Shown: positions 27,701 to 35,176 of the stretch, piece after piece
Numbering within the stretch: the first letter of the stretch is position 1
Layout: the number at the start of each line of letters is the position of its first letter
The notes under the pieces: model-generated
What the model saw: only the letters and a program-made list of their open reading frames with translations
What the model was told of the DNA's origin: nothing
The model's database searches: none
Position numbers and translations under genes: made by a program
Origin: Halodesulfurarchaeum formicicum
GTDB lineage: Archaea > Halobacteriota > Halobacteria > Halobacteriales > Halobacteriaceae
Assembly: GCF_001886955.1 (NCBI RefSeq)
Contig: NZ_CP016804.1
Coordinates: forward strand, 1,736,001 to 1,800,000
DNA length: 64,000 nucleotides
Reading direction: 5' to 3'

Positions 27701-28186
27701 GAAACGGACCGCACCCTCCCCGGCCGGATGCGTGAGCGAGTCTACGACGCCTGGGAGGTCGCCAGGGGCGACATCTTCCAACAGTGGCAAGAGCAAACCG
27801 ATCCGTTGAACGTACAGCCGGACATCCGTAAGCTGTTCAGGGAAGTCGGCCAACATCTCCGGGACCATTGGCCCAGCGAAATGACGGGTAAGAAGCTCCA
27901 AACGACGGTTTCTGCCGTTGAAGCCCCGTGGCCTCGTCGATACGAGCGCGAACTCCGTGAAATCTTCAAGAATGACGCCCTCGGACCAGTCGAGAAGTCA
28001 CGAAAACTCGTAGAGAAAGTGGACGACTTGGGACTACAACCGTACGAAGCGCCGGACCCACTTCCACAACTCGAAGAAAAAGAGGAAGTAAAGCTCGTGA
28101 CTTGGATGGTCGTCGCGCCGGAGGAGAACGGAACAACGGAACAAGATAAACCTAAACTCATGTCCCAGATGACATTCGAATCATAG
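24785..28186 (+). CDS. PLD-nuclease/SNF2-type helicase fusion, DrmD-like
   Basis: A 1133-residue protein. Residues about 1-230 form a phospholipase D-like domain with one HKD-type motif (HGKAYLFSD, then AGSSNFT, about 149-170). Next come superfamily 2 helicase motifs: ADEVGLGKT (about 275), VIDEAHAF (about 357), LTATPVNN, and in the second lobe TTDVLGQGVNLQ and VQRNGRIDR (about 795). The C-terminus (900-1133) is unassigned. In class 1 DISARM, DrmD is a SNF2 helicase and DrmC a separate PLD protein; here both functions are in one chain. Translation is coupled to the methylase by an 8-base overlap, so the pair probably forms one restriction-modification or DISARM-like complex. Confidence 0.85.
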   Translation: MTERSRFERPQFVDNRSGNTLATAINGYLEEIDDRLADDPDLDVVTGYFNPRGYFSVDEGLGHVDQVRLLIGAQPEYEGTERWRQPGDPLDEEYDQKRINDALQRLDENLEQDRNLLGFSREMDENLQDLVEFLNSDRVEIRRHEDRFIHGKAYLFSDHEGVIAGSSNFTGAGLNSNLELNLGTYDPHVTGKVQDWFDDLWNESEPFDLAGLYEERFEPYDPYLVYLRVLYERYGEELEEERDEEGGIGLTTFQEDGVRRANRFLDEHGGVIVADEVGLGKTYIAGELLHQYVHENRQRALVVAPAYLRDGMWNRKPSEWGIQFETISYAELRNDSQLGGDANNLDLEVDEYQLVVIDEAHAFRNPGTQQADALRRLLRGDPPKDVVMLTATPVNNSLWDLYYELNYFIKNDAEFAHEGIRSLRERFKQAQAEDPSDLSPDMLFDVLDETTVRRTRQFIKSHYENATMPDGEGGSIRISFPDQHPQRVDYEFSETFGDEYFGDIARGLAAADHEEAELTLARYRPSYYLEGEEDSSELSLVGLLRTGLLKRFESSSHAFANTLNRMIGQNRAALQLMDEGYFPDTDAIDEWMETDSDEAWDELLEEAEGHHIPLAAAETDPNQLRADLEHDIEILERWHDGARAVTREQDEKLHALRDTLHDVVELARKDAETEGAADDTVEAAFRQNRKVLLFSYYEDTVDWILDYLEDIVAEDDELSCYEGRIAGVSGDDSKCGVSREDAVYGFAPNISDAPPDATDDFDILVTTDVLGQGVNLQEARTVINYDLPWNPMRVVQRNGRIDRVNSPHSDIYPISFFPEDRLDELLELEHRVRRKLTQAARSIGVDSEVIPDMETLEQNFSDKLEEIGSIHNEEEELYEQGGTEAAAYSGEEYRQELRKGLQTREDQITSLPWAAGSGFKGENPGYFFCARIGDEVFMRFVPKGWDEIERSDDKDVLIQDTLTCLKRIECTAETDRTLPGRMRERVYDAWEVARGDIFQQWQEQTDPLNVQPDIRKLFREVGQHLRDHWPSEMTGKKLQTTVSAVEAPWPRRYERELREIFKNDALGPVEKSRKLVEKVDDLGLQPYEAPDPLPQLEEKEEVKLVTWMVVAPEENGTTEQDKPKLMSQMTFES

Positions 28187-28582
28187 TACCGAATTAGCCA
28201 ATCTTGTAATAGAAAATATTGGCATTTGCTAATTTTCTCACCTAATGATTTGAGAATAGAATCGATTTTTCCGAAACACACCCAAATCAGCGCTTCGCCC
28301 ATTATTCCCTGCGGATCACACGATGTCGCAAACTGTGTCCAATCATGGGTCGCCTGGAATCTACAGCCAATACCGTCTTTCAGGCCCTTCGTTTCGAAAA
28401 TTTCAGAACTTCAAACGACCGAAACCGAAAAATACCGAACGCACCAAATTGCCATGGCTTTGAGCGGATTCGAACCAGAGTCGCTTCGGTCGTCCCCTGC
28501 TTCGAATCCGTCTGAACCCATTCTCACACGGTGCCGCCCCTAACCACCAAAAATACTGCATAAAATAAGAGCATAATAGCAT
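28187..28582. other. AT-rich tail of the island with a tRNA-like T-arm fragment
   Basis: About 400 bases of A/T-rich sequence with no supported gene. At 28464-28476 it holds gcggattcgaacc, identical to 13 bases of the tRNA-Val T arm at 28748-28760. A short frame through this piece gives a peptide with SGFEPES, a kind of false ORF often seen over tRNA-like sequence. The fragment could be a remnant attachment site or chance similarity to the conserved T arm. Confidence 0.4.
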
Positions 28583-28733
28583 CCGGCGACCGAGTGGTCC
28601 GAAGGACCCGGAAGGTCGCCGGTTCACCGAGCGCGAAGCGCTCGGGCCGAGGAACCCCCGGAGGGGGTGACGACGGCTTTTGGTGCAGCTTTTGCAAGCG
28701 GAGCGAGCGCTAGCGAGCGAAGCGCAGCAAAAG
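28583..28733. repeat. Run of four perfect hairpins beside tRNA-Val
   Basis: Four stem-loops follow one another. 28583-28622 has a 9-base-pair outer stem (ccggcgacc / ggtcgccgg) enclosing ggtcc-gaa-ggacc. 28627-28645 is ccgagcgc-gaa-gcgctcgg. 28654-28668 is accccc-gga-gggggt. In the last, cttttgc at 28689-28695 pairs with gcaaaag at 28727-28733. Purine triloops recur in the first three. No ORF of quality crosses the region. It may be a structured RNA, a dispersed repeat or recombination-prone DNA at the island edge. Confidence 0.6.
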
Positions 28734-28739
28734 GTGCAT

Positions 28740-28811
28740 GGGTTCGGGCGGATTCGAACCGCCGATCTCGTCCTTGTAAGGGACGCGTCATAACCACTAG
28801 ACCACGAACCC
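28740..28811 (-). tRNA. tRNA-Val (anticodon TAC)
   Basis: Read on the minus strand, the 72 bases fold into a full cloverleaf. The acceptor stem is GGGTTCG pairing with CGAACCC. The D arm contains GGTCTAGTGGTTATGAC. The anticodon stem is CGTCC/GGACG with loop CTTACAA giving anticodon TAC. The T arm is CGGCGGTTCGAATCCGCC-like with loop TTCGAAT. CCA is not encoded. The 3' end of the gene faces the defence island, the usual side for integration at tRNA genes. Confidence 0.95.
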
Positions 28812-28884
28812 AGTACCGGAGAAAGCCCGTCCTGGCTTTTAAAGCTTCTTGCTCGCGGCGAGAACCCGGACGAATTTCGCCTCG

Positions 28885-28892
28885 CTTATATT
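28885..28892 (+). promoter_or_regulatory. TATA box for formate dehydrogenase gene 1
   Basis: cttatatt lies about 27 bases before the ATG at 28919, the spacing expected for a leaderless haloarchaeal transcript. It is the only A/T-rich patch between the tRNA and the gene. Confidence 0.6.
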
Positions 28893-28918
28893 GGAGCACG
28901 CCGAACCACGAAAGTAGA

Positions 28919-30964
28919 ATGGCAACATCCAGCGACGGTGAACTGGAGCCGAAGAAGTCCATCTGTCCCTTCTGTGGGGTCGGATGTGGACTGACCTACA
29001 ACGAAGACAACGGCAAGGGCACCGGCTGGGAGGGGCCGGTCAACACCCGCGGCGAGCTCTGCCCCAAGGGGGCGGCCGCCTTCGAGATGCTCGATGCGGA
29101 CGACCGCATCACCCAGCCGATGGTCCGGGAGAACGGCCATCTGGTCACCGCCTCCTGGGAGGAGGCCATGGACCGCGTGGCCGAGAACTTCGGGGAGATC
29201 GTCGAGGAACACGGCCCCGAGGCCCTGGGCTTTTTCGCCTCCTCGAACTGCACCAACGAGGAGAACTACCTCCTCCAGAAGATCGCTCGCAAGATCGGCA
29301 CGAACACGATCGACAACTGCGCGCGACTCTGCCATGCCTCCACGGTCGCCGCGATGGGCAAACAGCTCAACGTCGGCGCGATGACCAACACCACCGACGA
29401 CCTGGGCGAGGCCGACGTCTTCCTCGTCTGCGGGGCCAACCCCGCCGAGCAGCACCCGGTCATCTTCAACTCCTATCTCGGGGCCGCCCTGCGGGATGGC
29501 ACCGAGATGGTCCACATCGACCCGCGGGAGAACCAGACCACCCAGCAGGCCGACATGCACGTGGGTGTCACCCCGGGCTATGACATCCCGGTGCTGAACG
29601 CGATGGCGAAGGTCATCATCGAGGAGGAACTCCACGACGAGGAGTTCGTCGCGGAGCGCACCGAGGGCTTCGAGGCTTTCGAGGAGCATCTCGCCGACGT
29701 CGACGTCGCCGAGAACGCCGAACTCGCGGGCGTGCCCGAGGAGAACATCCGCGAGGCCGCACACAAGGTCGCCGAAGCCGACCGCGTGGCCTCCTTCACC
29801 GGCATGGGCATGAGCCAGCACAAGTACGGGACGGACAACGTCCACGCGCTCATCAACCTCGTCCTGCTCACGGGCAACATCGGCAAGCCCGGGACGGGTG
29901 TGAACCCGCTCCGCGGCCAGAACAACGTCCAGGGCGCGGCCGACGTGGGCGCGAGCCCGAGCTCCCTGCCGGGCTATCAGTCCGTCGAGGACCCCGAGGT
30001 CCGGGCCGACTTCGAGGAAGCCTGGGGCTTCGAGCCGCCGGCCGAACCCGGCCTGACCGAGGTCGAGGCCAGTCACGCGGCGGGCGACGAGATCCAGGGC
30101 CTGTACGTGTTCGCCGAGAACCCCGCGATCACCGAACCCCACTCCGACCGGATTCACGAGGACCTCCAGGAGGCCTTCCTGGTCGTCCAGGACCTCTTCA
30201 TGACCGAGACGGCCGAATACGCCGACGTCATCCTGCCCGGGAGCGCCTGGGCGGAGAAGGAGGGGACCTACACCAACACGGACCGTCGCCTGCAGCGGGT
30301 CCGACAGATGCGCTCCCCGCCCGGGGACGCCAAGTCCGACCTGGAGATCATCGCCGAGTTCGGTCGTCGGATGACCGACCTGGAGATCGACTATGACGGT
30401 GCCGAGGCGGTCTTCGATGAACTCGCGAGCGTGAGCCCGATCTACGCGGGCATCACCTACGACGGTATCGGCGAGAGCTACCAGCGCTGGCCGTTCTACG
30501 AGGGGGCCGAATCCGGCGTGGACATCCTGCACGAGGACGAGTTCTACGGCGGCGAGAAGACCGCCCCGTTCGCGCTCGTCGAGCATATCGACCCGGGCGA
30601 CGAGGTCGAGGAGGGCGAACTCGTGCTGACCACCGGGCGGGTCATGCAGCACTTCAACAGCGGGGCGCTCTCCCGTCGCACCGAGACCCTGATGCGCATG
30701 CGCGGCGAGGACGTCCTGGAGATGCACCCCACGGACGCCGAGGAACGTGGCATCGAGGACGGCGACTGGGTGCGAGTCGAGAACGAGCGCGGCGAGGTCG
30801 AGGTCGAGGTCGCCGTCACCCCCGCCATCGCCGAGGGGACGGTCTTCATGACCTTCCACTACGCCGACCCGCTCGTCAACCGCCTGACCGGCGACTACCT
30901 CGATCCGGTCGCGAAGATCCCCGAGTACAAGCACAGCGCCGTCTCGGTCTCGAAGACCGAGTAG
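28919..30964 (+). CDS. Formate dehydrogenase catalytic subunit (copy 1)
   Basis: A 681-residue molybdopterin oxidoreductase. Cys16, Cys19, Cys23 and Cys48 are the ligands for an N-terminal [4Fe-4S] cluster. CARLCHASTV places Cys138 as the Mo/W ligand with His139 beside it, the formate dehydrogenase pattern with cysteine instead of selenocysteine. A C-terminal molybdopterin dinucleotide-binding domain (about 560-675) ends YADPLVNRLTGDYLDPVAKIPEYK. There is no Tat signal, so it should be cytoplasmic. No beta or gamma subunit gene is adjacent, and the electron partner is unknown. It is followed by a cupin and the methyltransferase gene, which fits oxidation of formate released from the folate pathway. 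Confidence 0.9.
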   Translation: MATSSDGELEPKKSICPFCGVGCGLTYNEDNGKGTGWEGPVNTRGELCPKGAAAFEMLDADDRITQPMVRENGHLVTASWEEAMDRVAENFGEIVEEHGPEALGFFASSNCTNEENYLLQKIARKIGTNTIDNCARLCHASTVAAMGKQLNVGAMTNTTDDLGEADVFLVCGANPAEQHPVIFNSYLGAALRDGTEMVHIDPRENQTTQQADMHVGVTPGYDIPVLNAMAKVIIEEELHDEEFVAERTEGFEAFEEHLADVDVAENAELAGVPEENIREAAHKVAEADRVASFTGMGMSQHKYGTDNVHALINLVLLTGNIGKPGTGVNPLRGQNNVQGAADVGASPSSLPGYQSVEDPEVRADFEEAWGFEPPAEPGLTEVEASHAAGDEIQGLYVFAENPAITEPHSDRIHEDLQEAFLVVQDLFMTETAEYADVILPGSAWAEKEGTYTNTDRRLQRVRQMRSPPGDAKSDLEIIAEFGRRMTDLEIDYDGAEAVFDELASVSPIYAGITYDGIGESYQRWPFYEGAESGVDILHEDEFYGGEKTAPFALVEHIDPGDEVEEGELVLTTGRVMQHFNSGALSRRTETLMRMRGEDVLEMHPTDAEERGIEDGDWVRVENERGEVEVEVAVTPAIAEGTVFMTFHYADPLVNRLTGDYLDPVAKIPEYKHSAVSVSKTE

Positions 30965-30983
30965 GCAGCCCCGGCGGTCGATC

Positions 30984-30991
30984 TTTTTATA
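30984..30991 (+). promoter_or_regulatory. TATA-like box / T-rich stretch before the cupin gene
   Basis: tttttata lies about 23-30 bases before the ATG at 31014 and about 20 bases after the formate dehydrogenase stop. It could serve both as a T-rich terminator of the first gene and as the TATA element of the second. Confidence 0.5.
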
Positions 30992-31013
30992 CGAGGCGGA
31001 CGAACGGCCGGTG

Positions 31014-31415
31014 ATGGCGGAGAACTTCAAGATCGTCGATCCGGATTCGGTCCCGGAGACGCCGTTCCCGGAGTCGGGCGTGACTCACACCAAACTCAGC
31101 GGCGAGTTGCGGGCCCAGGAGATGCGGATCAATCAGGTCACCGTCGACCCAGGTGAGGTCGTCGGCTATCACAGCCACACCCGCCAGGAAGAGATCTACG
31201 TCTGTCACAGGGGGCCGGGCGAGGTCTACATCGACGGCGAGCACTACGAGGTGCCGGAGGGTGGAATCGTGCGGATCGGCTGTGATGTCCCCCGACAGGT
31301 GTTAAATACTGGTGAGGAGCCGACAGTCTGGATCATGTTCGGGGCCCCGCCGATCGGAACCGTCCAGGACTTCGGGGAGTACGAGGTCGCCGAGGGCGGC
31401 TACGACGAGGCGTAG
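31014..31415 (+). CDS. Small cupin domain protein
   Basis: A 133-residue single-domain cupin. The first cupin motif is clear (GYHSHTRQEEIYVCHRG), with two histidines and a glutamate as metal ligands. The second motif, where a histidine is usual, reads GCDVPRQVLNTG, so the fourth ligand appears to be missing or replaced. A role in sensing or binding a small molecule, or a metal-dependent isomerase-like reaction, is possible. A GTG lies 3 bases before the chosen ATG. It is placed between formate dehydrogenase and the MttB-family methyltransferase, with its own TATA-like element. Function unknown. Confidence 0.75.
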   Translation: MAENFKIVDPDSVPETPFPESGVTHTKLSGELRAQEMRINQVTVDPGEVVGYHSHTRQEEIYVCHRGPGEVYIDGEHYEVPEGGIVRIGCDVPRQVLNTGEEPTVWIMFGAPPIGTVQDFGEYEVAEGGYDEA

Positions 31416-31495
31416 CCGCCGACTGTCGGTACCGGCGAAACCGAGACGGTTTCAGGTATACTTAACTGGCGATACGTTGAAGGTCGTGTTGGACT

Positions 31496-32959
31496 ATGAG
31501 TATGGACTTCGATCTCGAAACACAGGACACGCCGTTCATCGATCGCCTCGACGAGGAAGGCAAAGAGGCCATCCACGAGGCGTCGATGTACATCATCGAA
31601 GAACTGGGGATTCAGGTCAAGCACGACGAGGCCATCGAGTACTTCGAGGAGGCCGGGGCGACCATCGAGGACGACTATCTGGTCAAGGCCGACCGCTCGC
31701 TGATCGAGGAGAAAGTCGAGGAGGCGCCGGAGTCCTTTACCCTCCACGCGCGCAACCCCGAGAACAACCTGGAGATCGGCGGCGGGGACACCTTCCGAGC
31801 CCCGGGCTATGGCGCGCCGAACATCCGGACCTTCGAGGACGGTCGACGCAGTTCGACCATCGAAGACTACGAGATGTTCATGAAGCTGGCCCAGGAGGAA
31901 GACGTCATCAACTCCACGGGCTACAACGTGGCCGAGCCCACAAACGTCGATCAGGAAGTCAAGCACCTGGAGATGGTCAAGCGGTCCCTGGAGTACACGG
32001 ACCTGCCCGTGATGGTCTCGACCTACGGCCAGGACCGCACGGACCCCACCCTCGAGATGGTCGGCATCGCCGTCGGCGATCGCGACCTCTCGAAGACCTA
32101 CGCGGCCGGCCTGGTCAACACCGTGCCGCCGCGGACCCTCGATAAGGCCATGACCGGCGGGCTGGTCGGGCTGGCCAAGGAGGGGCAGGCGCCGGTCGTC
32201 TCGTCGTTCATCCAGGCCGGGGCCTCCGGCCCGGGCACCATGGCCGGGGCAGTCGCCCTCGCGAACGCCGAGAACCTGATGGGCATCACGCTGACCCAGC
32301 TCATCAACCCCGGCAACCCCGTGGTCTACGGGGTGCCGGCCTCGAACCTGGACATGCGCTATGGCTCGCTCTCCATTGGCAGCGCCGAGTCCGCGCTGTT
32401 CGCCAACGTCGCCGGGACGATGGGTCGGTTCTACGGCGTCCCGTCCCGCGGTGGCGGCGGACTGACCGACTCGAAGACCGTGGACTACCAGGCCGGCTTC
32501 GAATCGATGCTGGTCAACGGCGTGGCGGAACTCTCCGGCGTGGACTTCATCCTGCACTCCGCGGGTATCATCGAGTCCTACTCCACCATCTCTCCCGAGA
32601 AGTTCGTCCTCGACGCCGAGGCACTGCGTTTCCTCGACCGGTTCCAGGACGGCTACGAGATCAACGAGGAGATGCTGGCCCTGGACATCGTCGAGTCGAT
32701 CGATCCGGACGATCACTTCCTCGGCGAGTCCCACACGCTCAAGTACGCCGGGAAGGAGTTCCTCATCCCGGAAGTCGTCGACAAGCGCTCGCACGGTGAC
32801 TGGAAGGGCGACGGCGAGAAGTCCGCCTTCGAGATGGGCCACGACCGCGTCCAGGAGCTGCTCGACTCCTACTCGAAGCCGGAACTCGACGAGGAGACCC
32901 AGGCGGAACTCGACGAGCTCTACGAATCGGCCAAAGCAGAGGTCTGGGAGAACGCCTAA
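31496..32959 (+). CDS. MttB-family corrinoid methyltransferase, non-pyrrolysine
   Basis: A 487-residue protein of the trimethylamine methyltransferase (MttB) superfamily, close to the family's usual length. Family-like segments include the glycine/alanine-rich barrel stretch AGASGPGTMAGAVALANAE and later PSRGGGGLTDSKTVDYQAG, in the region where methanogen MttB carries pyrrolysine. No in-frame amber codon interrupts the gene. Non-pyrrolysine members such as MtgB demethylate glycine betaine or other quaternary amines, passing the methyl group to a corrinoid protein. The corrinoid partner here is 51149-51823 and a BCCT carrier follows it, so glycine betaine is the best guess. A gtatacttaac element lies about 30 bases upstream of the start. 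Confidence 0.9.
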   Translation: MSMDFDLETQDTPFIDRLDEEGKEAIHEASMYIIEELGIQVKHDEAIEYFEEAGATIEDDYLVKADRSLIEEKVEEAPESFTLHARNPENNLEIGGGDTFRAPGYGAPNIRTFEDGRRSSTIEDYEMFMKLAQEEDVINSTGYNVAEPTNVDQEVKHLEMVKRSLEYTDLPVMVSTYGQDRTDPTLEMVGIAVGDRDLSKTYAAGLVNTVPPRTLDKAMTGGLVGLAKEGQAPVVSSFIQAGASGPGTMAGAVALANAENLMGITLTQLINPGNPVVYGVPASNLDMRYGSLSIGSAESALFANVAGTMGRFYGVPSRGGGGLTDSKTVDYQAGFESMLVNGVAELSGVDFILHSAGIIESYSTISPEKFVLDAEALRFLDRFQDGYEINEEMLALDIVESIDPDDHFLGESHTLKYAGKEFLIPEVVDKRSHGDWKGDGEKSAFEMGHDRVQELLDSYSKPELDEETQAELDELYESAKAEVWENA

Positions 32960-33316
32960 CGGCGATCGGTCGCTCCAACAGTTTCGGTCGGCACGACTCT
33001 TTTTGCGGCTGGGAAATGACCCGGATCGATCGACCCGCTGGGCCATAGCTATCAGTGATCGGACACGGGTTCGATCGGCCATGGTACCAAATGCCAAGTG
33101 TGTCTGTAACATGTTTTGAGTGGGGACCACCTGCTGGCAAAACGCCTTCGAGACGCCGGGAGATGAGCGAACGCACCGAATTTCGTGAGGCGTTCCCGTG
33201 CCAGGTGATCGCCGGGTTCGACTTTCCAGTCCGAGTTCGCCGTTCGGGCAGTCCGGCGGTCCTATCAGGCAAGATGAGTAGATTAATGAGGGGATGTGCC
33301 GAACAAACGTAGTGAT
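32960..33316. other. Intergenic region with terminator and fhs promoter
   Basis: A T5 run at 33000-33004 is a plausible terminator for the methyltransferase gene. agattaatga at about 33280-33289 is a plausible TATA element 28 bases before the formate-THF ligase start. The 270 bases between contain no supported gene or repeat that I can see. Confidence 0.45.
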
Positions 33317-35020
33317 ATGTCCTCGGAACCAGAGACAGACTACGAGATTGCAAAATCAGTAGAGGAACAGCCGATCTGGGAAGTCACAGAGCCCTTCGGG
33401 CTCGACAAGGACGACCTCGAGCTGTACGGCGACTACAAGGCCAAGATCAGCCAGGACGCCATCGACGAGCTCCTGGAGGGCGACACGGAGGACGGTGACG
33501 TCATCCTCGTCACCGGCATGACCCCCACCCCGATGGGCGAGGGCAAGACGGTGACCACCGTCGGTCTGGGTCAGGCGCTGAACCAGATCGGCGAGGACGC
33601 GATGATCGCGATCCGCGAGCCCTCGCTCGGCCCGGTCTTCGGGATCAAGGGCGGTGCCGCCGGCGGCGGCTGGTCCCAGGTCCTGCCGATGGAGGACATC
33701 AACCTCCACTTCACGGGCGACATTCACGCGCTCACGGCCGCACACAACCTGATCTCCGCGATGCTCGACGCCCACATCTCGAAGGGCAACGAGCTCAACA
33801 TCGACTCCCGGAGCGTCGCGTGGCCGCGAGCGGTCGACCACAACGACCGCGCCCTGCGCCAGACCATCGTGGGTGCCGGCGACTCCGCCGGTGTCACCCG
33901 GATGGACGAACACGTGCTCACGGCCGCCTCCGAGCTGATGGCCATCCTCTGTCTCGCCGAGGATATCGAGGACCTCAAAGAGCGCATCAGCCGCATCATC
34001 GTCGCCTACGACGAGGACGGCGAACCCGTGACGGCCGGTGACATCGAGGCTGCCGGCGCCACGGCCATCCTGCTGCGGGACGCCCTCCGGCCGAACATCG
34101 TGCAGACCATCGAGGGGACCCCCGCCCTGGTTCACGGCGGTCCCTTCGCGAACATCGCACACGGGACGAACTCCCTGCTCGCCGACTACGTCGGCAAGAA
34201 GATGGGCGACTACCTCGTCACCGAGGCCGGCTTCGGCTCGGCCCTCGGCGGCGAGAAGTTCATGGACGTCGTCAGCCAGCTTGGCGACATCGAGCCGAGC
34301 GCGATCGTCCTGGTCGCCTCCGTCCGCGCCCTGAAGTACCACGGGCTGGACATGTGGCCCTTCGAGGGCGAGGAAGTCCTGCAGGAGGAAGACGTCGACG
34401 CCGTCGAGGCCGGCTTCGAGAACCTCGACAAGCACGTCTCGAACCTCCGGCAGTTCGGCCTGCCGGTCACGATCTCCATCAACCGGTTCCCCTCGGACAC
34501 TGACGCGGAGATCGAGGCAGTTCGGGAACACTACCAGGACATGGACGGCGTGCAGGTCGCCGAGTCCACGGTCTTCGGCGAAGGTGGCGAGGGCGGTGTC
34601 GAACTCGCCGAGAAGGTCACCGACGCCGTCGAGAACTACGACGGCGGCTTCGAGCCGCTCTACGATCTCGACGCCTCCCTCAAGGAGAAGATCGAGACCG
34701 TCGCGACCCAGATCTACGGCGCGGACGGCGTGAACTACGTCGGCTCCGCCGAGGACGACATCGCCCAGCTCGAGGAGATGGGCATGGACGATGTCCCGGT
34801 CGTGCTCTCGAAGACCTTCCACTCGCTCAGTGACGACCCGGCCAAGAAGGGCGCCCCCGAGGGCTGGACCCTCGACGTCCGCGAGCTGTACCCCTCCGCC
34901 GGGGCTGGCTTCGTGGTCGCACTCACCGGCGACGTCATGACCATGCCCGGTCTGCCCGCCCGCCCGGCGGCCGCCGACATGGACATCGACGCGGACGGCA
35001 CGATCTCCGGCCTGTTCTAG
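33317..35020 (+). CDS. fhs: Formate-tetrahydrofolate ligase
   Basis: A 567-residue protein with the P-loop TPMGEGKTVTTVGL (about residues 62-75), followed by GIKGGAAGGGWSQV and DIHALTAAHNL, all typical of formyltetrahydrofolate synthetase, and the late LPARPAAADMDID. The enzyme joins formate, ATP and THF to 10-formyl-THF. In organisms that oxidise methyl groups the reverse reaction yields ATP and formate. The start at 33317 is preferred to the in-frame GTG at 33296 because a TATA-like element sits 28 bases before it. It is flanked by two formate dehydrogenase genes, which supports a formate-forming role. This is inference from context. Confidence 0.95.
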   Translation: MSSEPETDYEIAKSVEEQPIWEVTEPFGLDKDDLELYGDYKAKISQDAIDELLEGDTEDGDVILVTGMTPTPMGEGKTVTTVGLGQALNQIGEDAMIAIREPSLGPVFGIKGGAAGGGWSQVLPMEDINLHFTGDIHALTAAHNLISAMLDAHISKGNELNIDSRSVAWPRAVDHNDRALRQTIVGAGDSAGVTRMDEHVLTAASELMAILCLAEDIEDLKERISRIIVAYDEDGEPVTAGDIEAAGATAILLRDALRPNIVQTIEGTPALVHGGPFANIAHGTNSLLADYVGKKMGDYLVTEAGFGSALGGEKFMDVVSQLGDIEPSAIVLVASVRALKYHGLDMWPFEGEEVLQEEDVDAVEAGFENLDKHVSNLRQFGLPVTISINRFPSDTDAEIEAVREHYQDMDGVQVAESTVFGEGGEGGVELAEKVTDAVENYDGGFEPLYDLDASLKEKIETVATQIYGADGVNYVGSAEDDIAQLEEMGMDDVPVVLSKTFHSLSDDPAKKGAPEGWTLDVRELYPSAGAGFVVALTGDVMTMPGLPARPAAADMDIDADGTISGLF

Positions 35021-35046
35021 GCCGTCGCGCCATCGGCTGAGTCGAA

Positions 35047-35052
35047 TTTTTT
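35047..35052 (+). terminator. T-run terminator after fhs
   Basis: A T6 run begins 27 bases after the fhs stop codon in otherwise GC-rich DNA, which matches archaeal intrinsic termination at oligo-T. Confidence 0.5.
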
Positions 35053-35176
35053 CTTTGGTTCCGAGACGAACAGACGTCCGTCTACGGAGAGCCGGCGAGG
35101 AGCCCCCGCTGGCGAAGCTTATTATTCGTTCCGTGAGTATGGACACCGAACCCGGACACCCGGGAACACGATCATC

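Noticed and set aside
20662-28186. Complete DISARM or BREX system
   Set aside because: No drmA (DUF1998), drmB, brxC/pglY, pglZ or brxL-like gene lies in the window; only the methylase and a helicase are present.
28440-28520. A possible second tRNA gene next to tRNA-Val
   Set aside because: Only the T-arm-like 13 bases match; the expected T stem does not pair and no anticodon arm or acceptor stem can be drawn.
28226-28543. A 105-codon frame with the peptide SGFEPESLRS
   Set aside because: The peptide comes from a tRNA T-arm-like sequence (gcggattcgaacc) and is a familiar false ORF. The flanking residues show no protein character.
31496-32959. Possible pyrrolysine-encoding methyltransferase
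   Set aside because: No in-frame TAG inside the gene and no pylS/pylB/C/D or tRNA-Pyl in the window.
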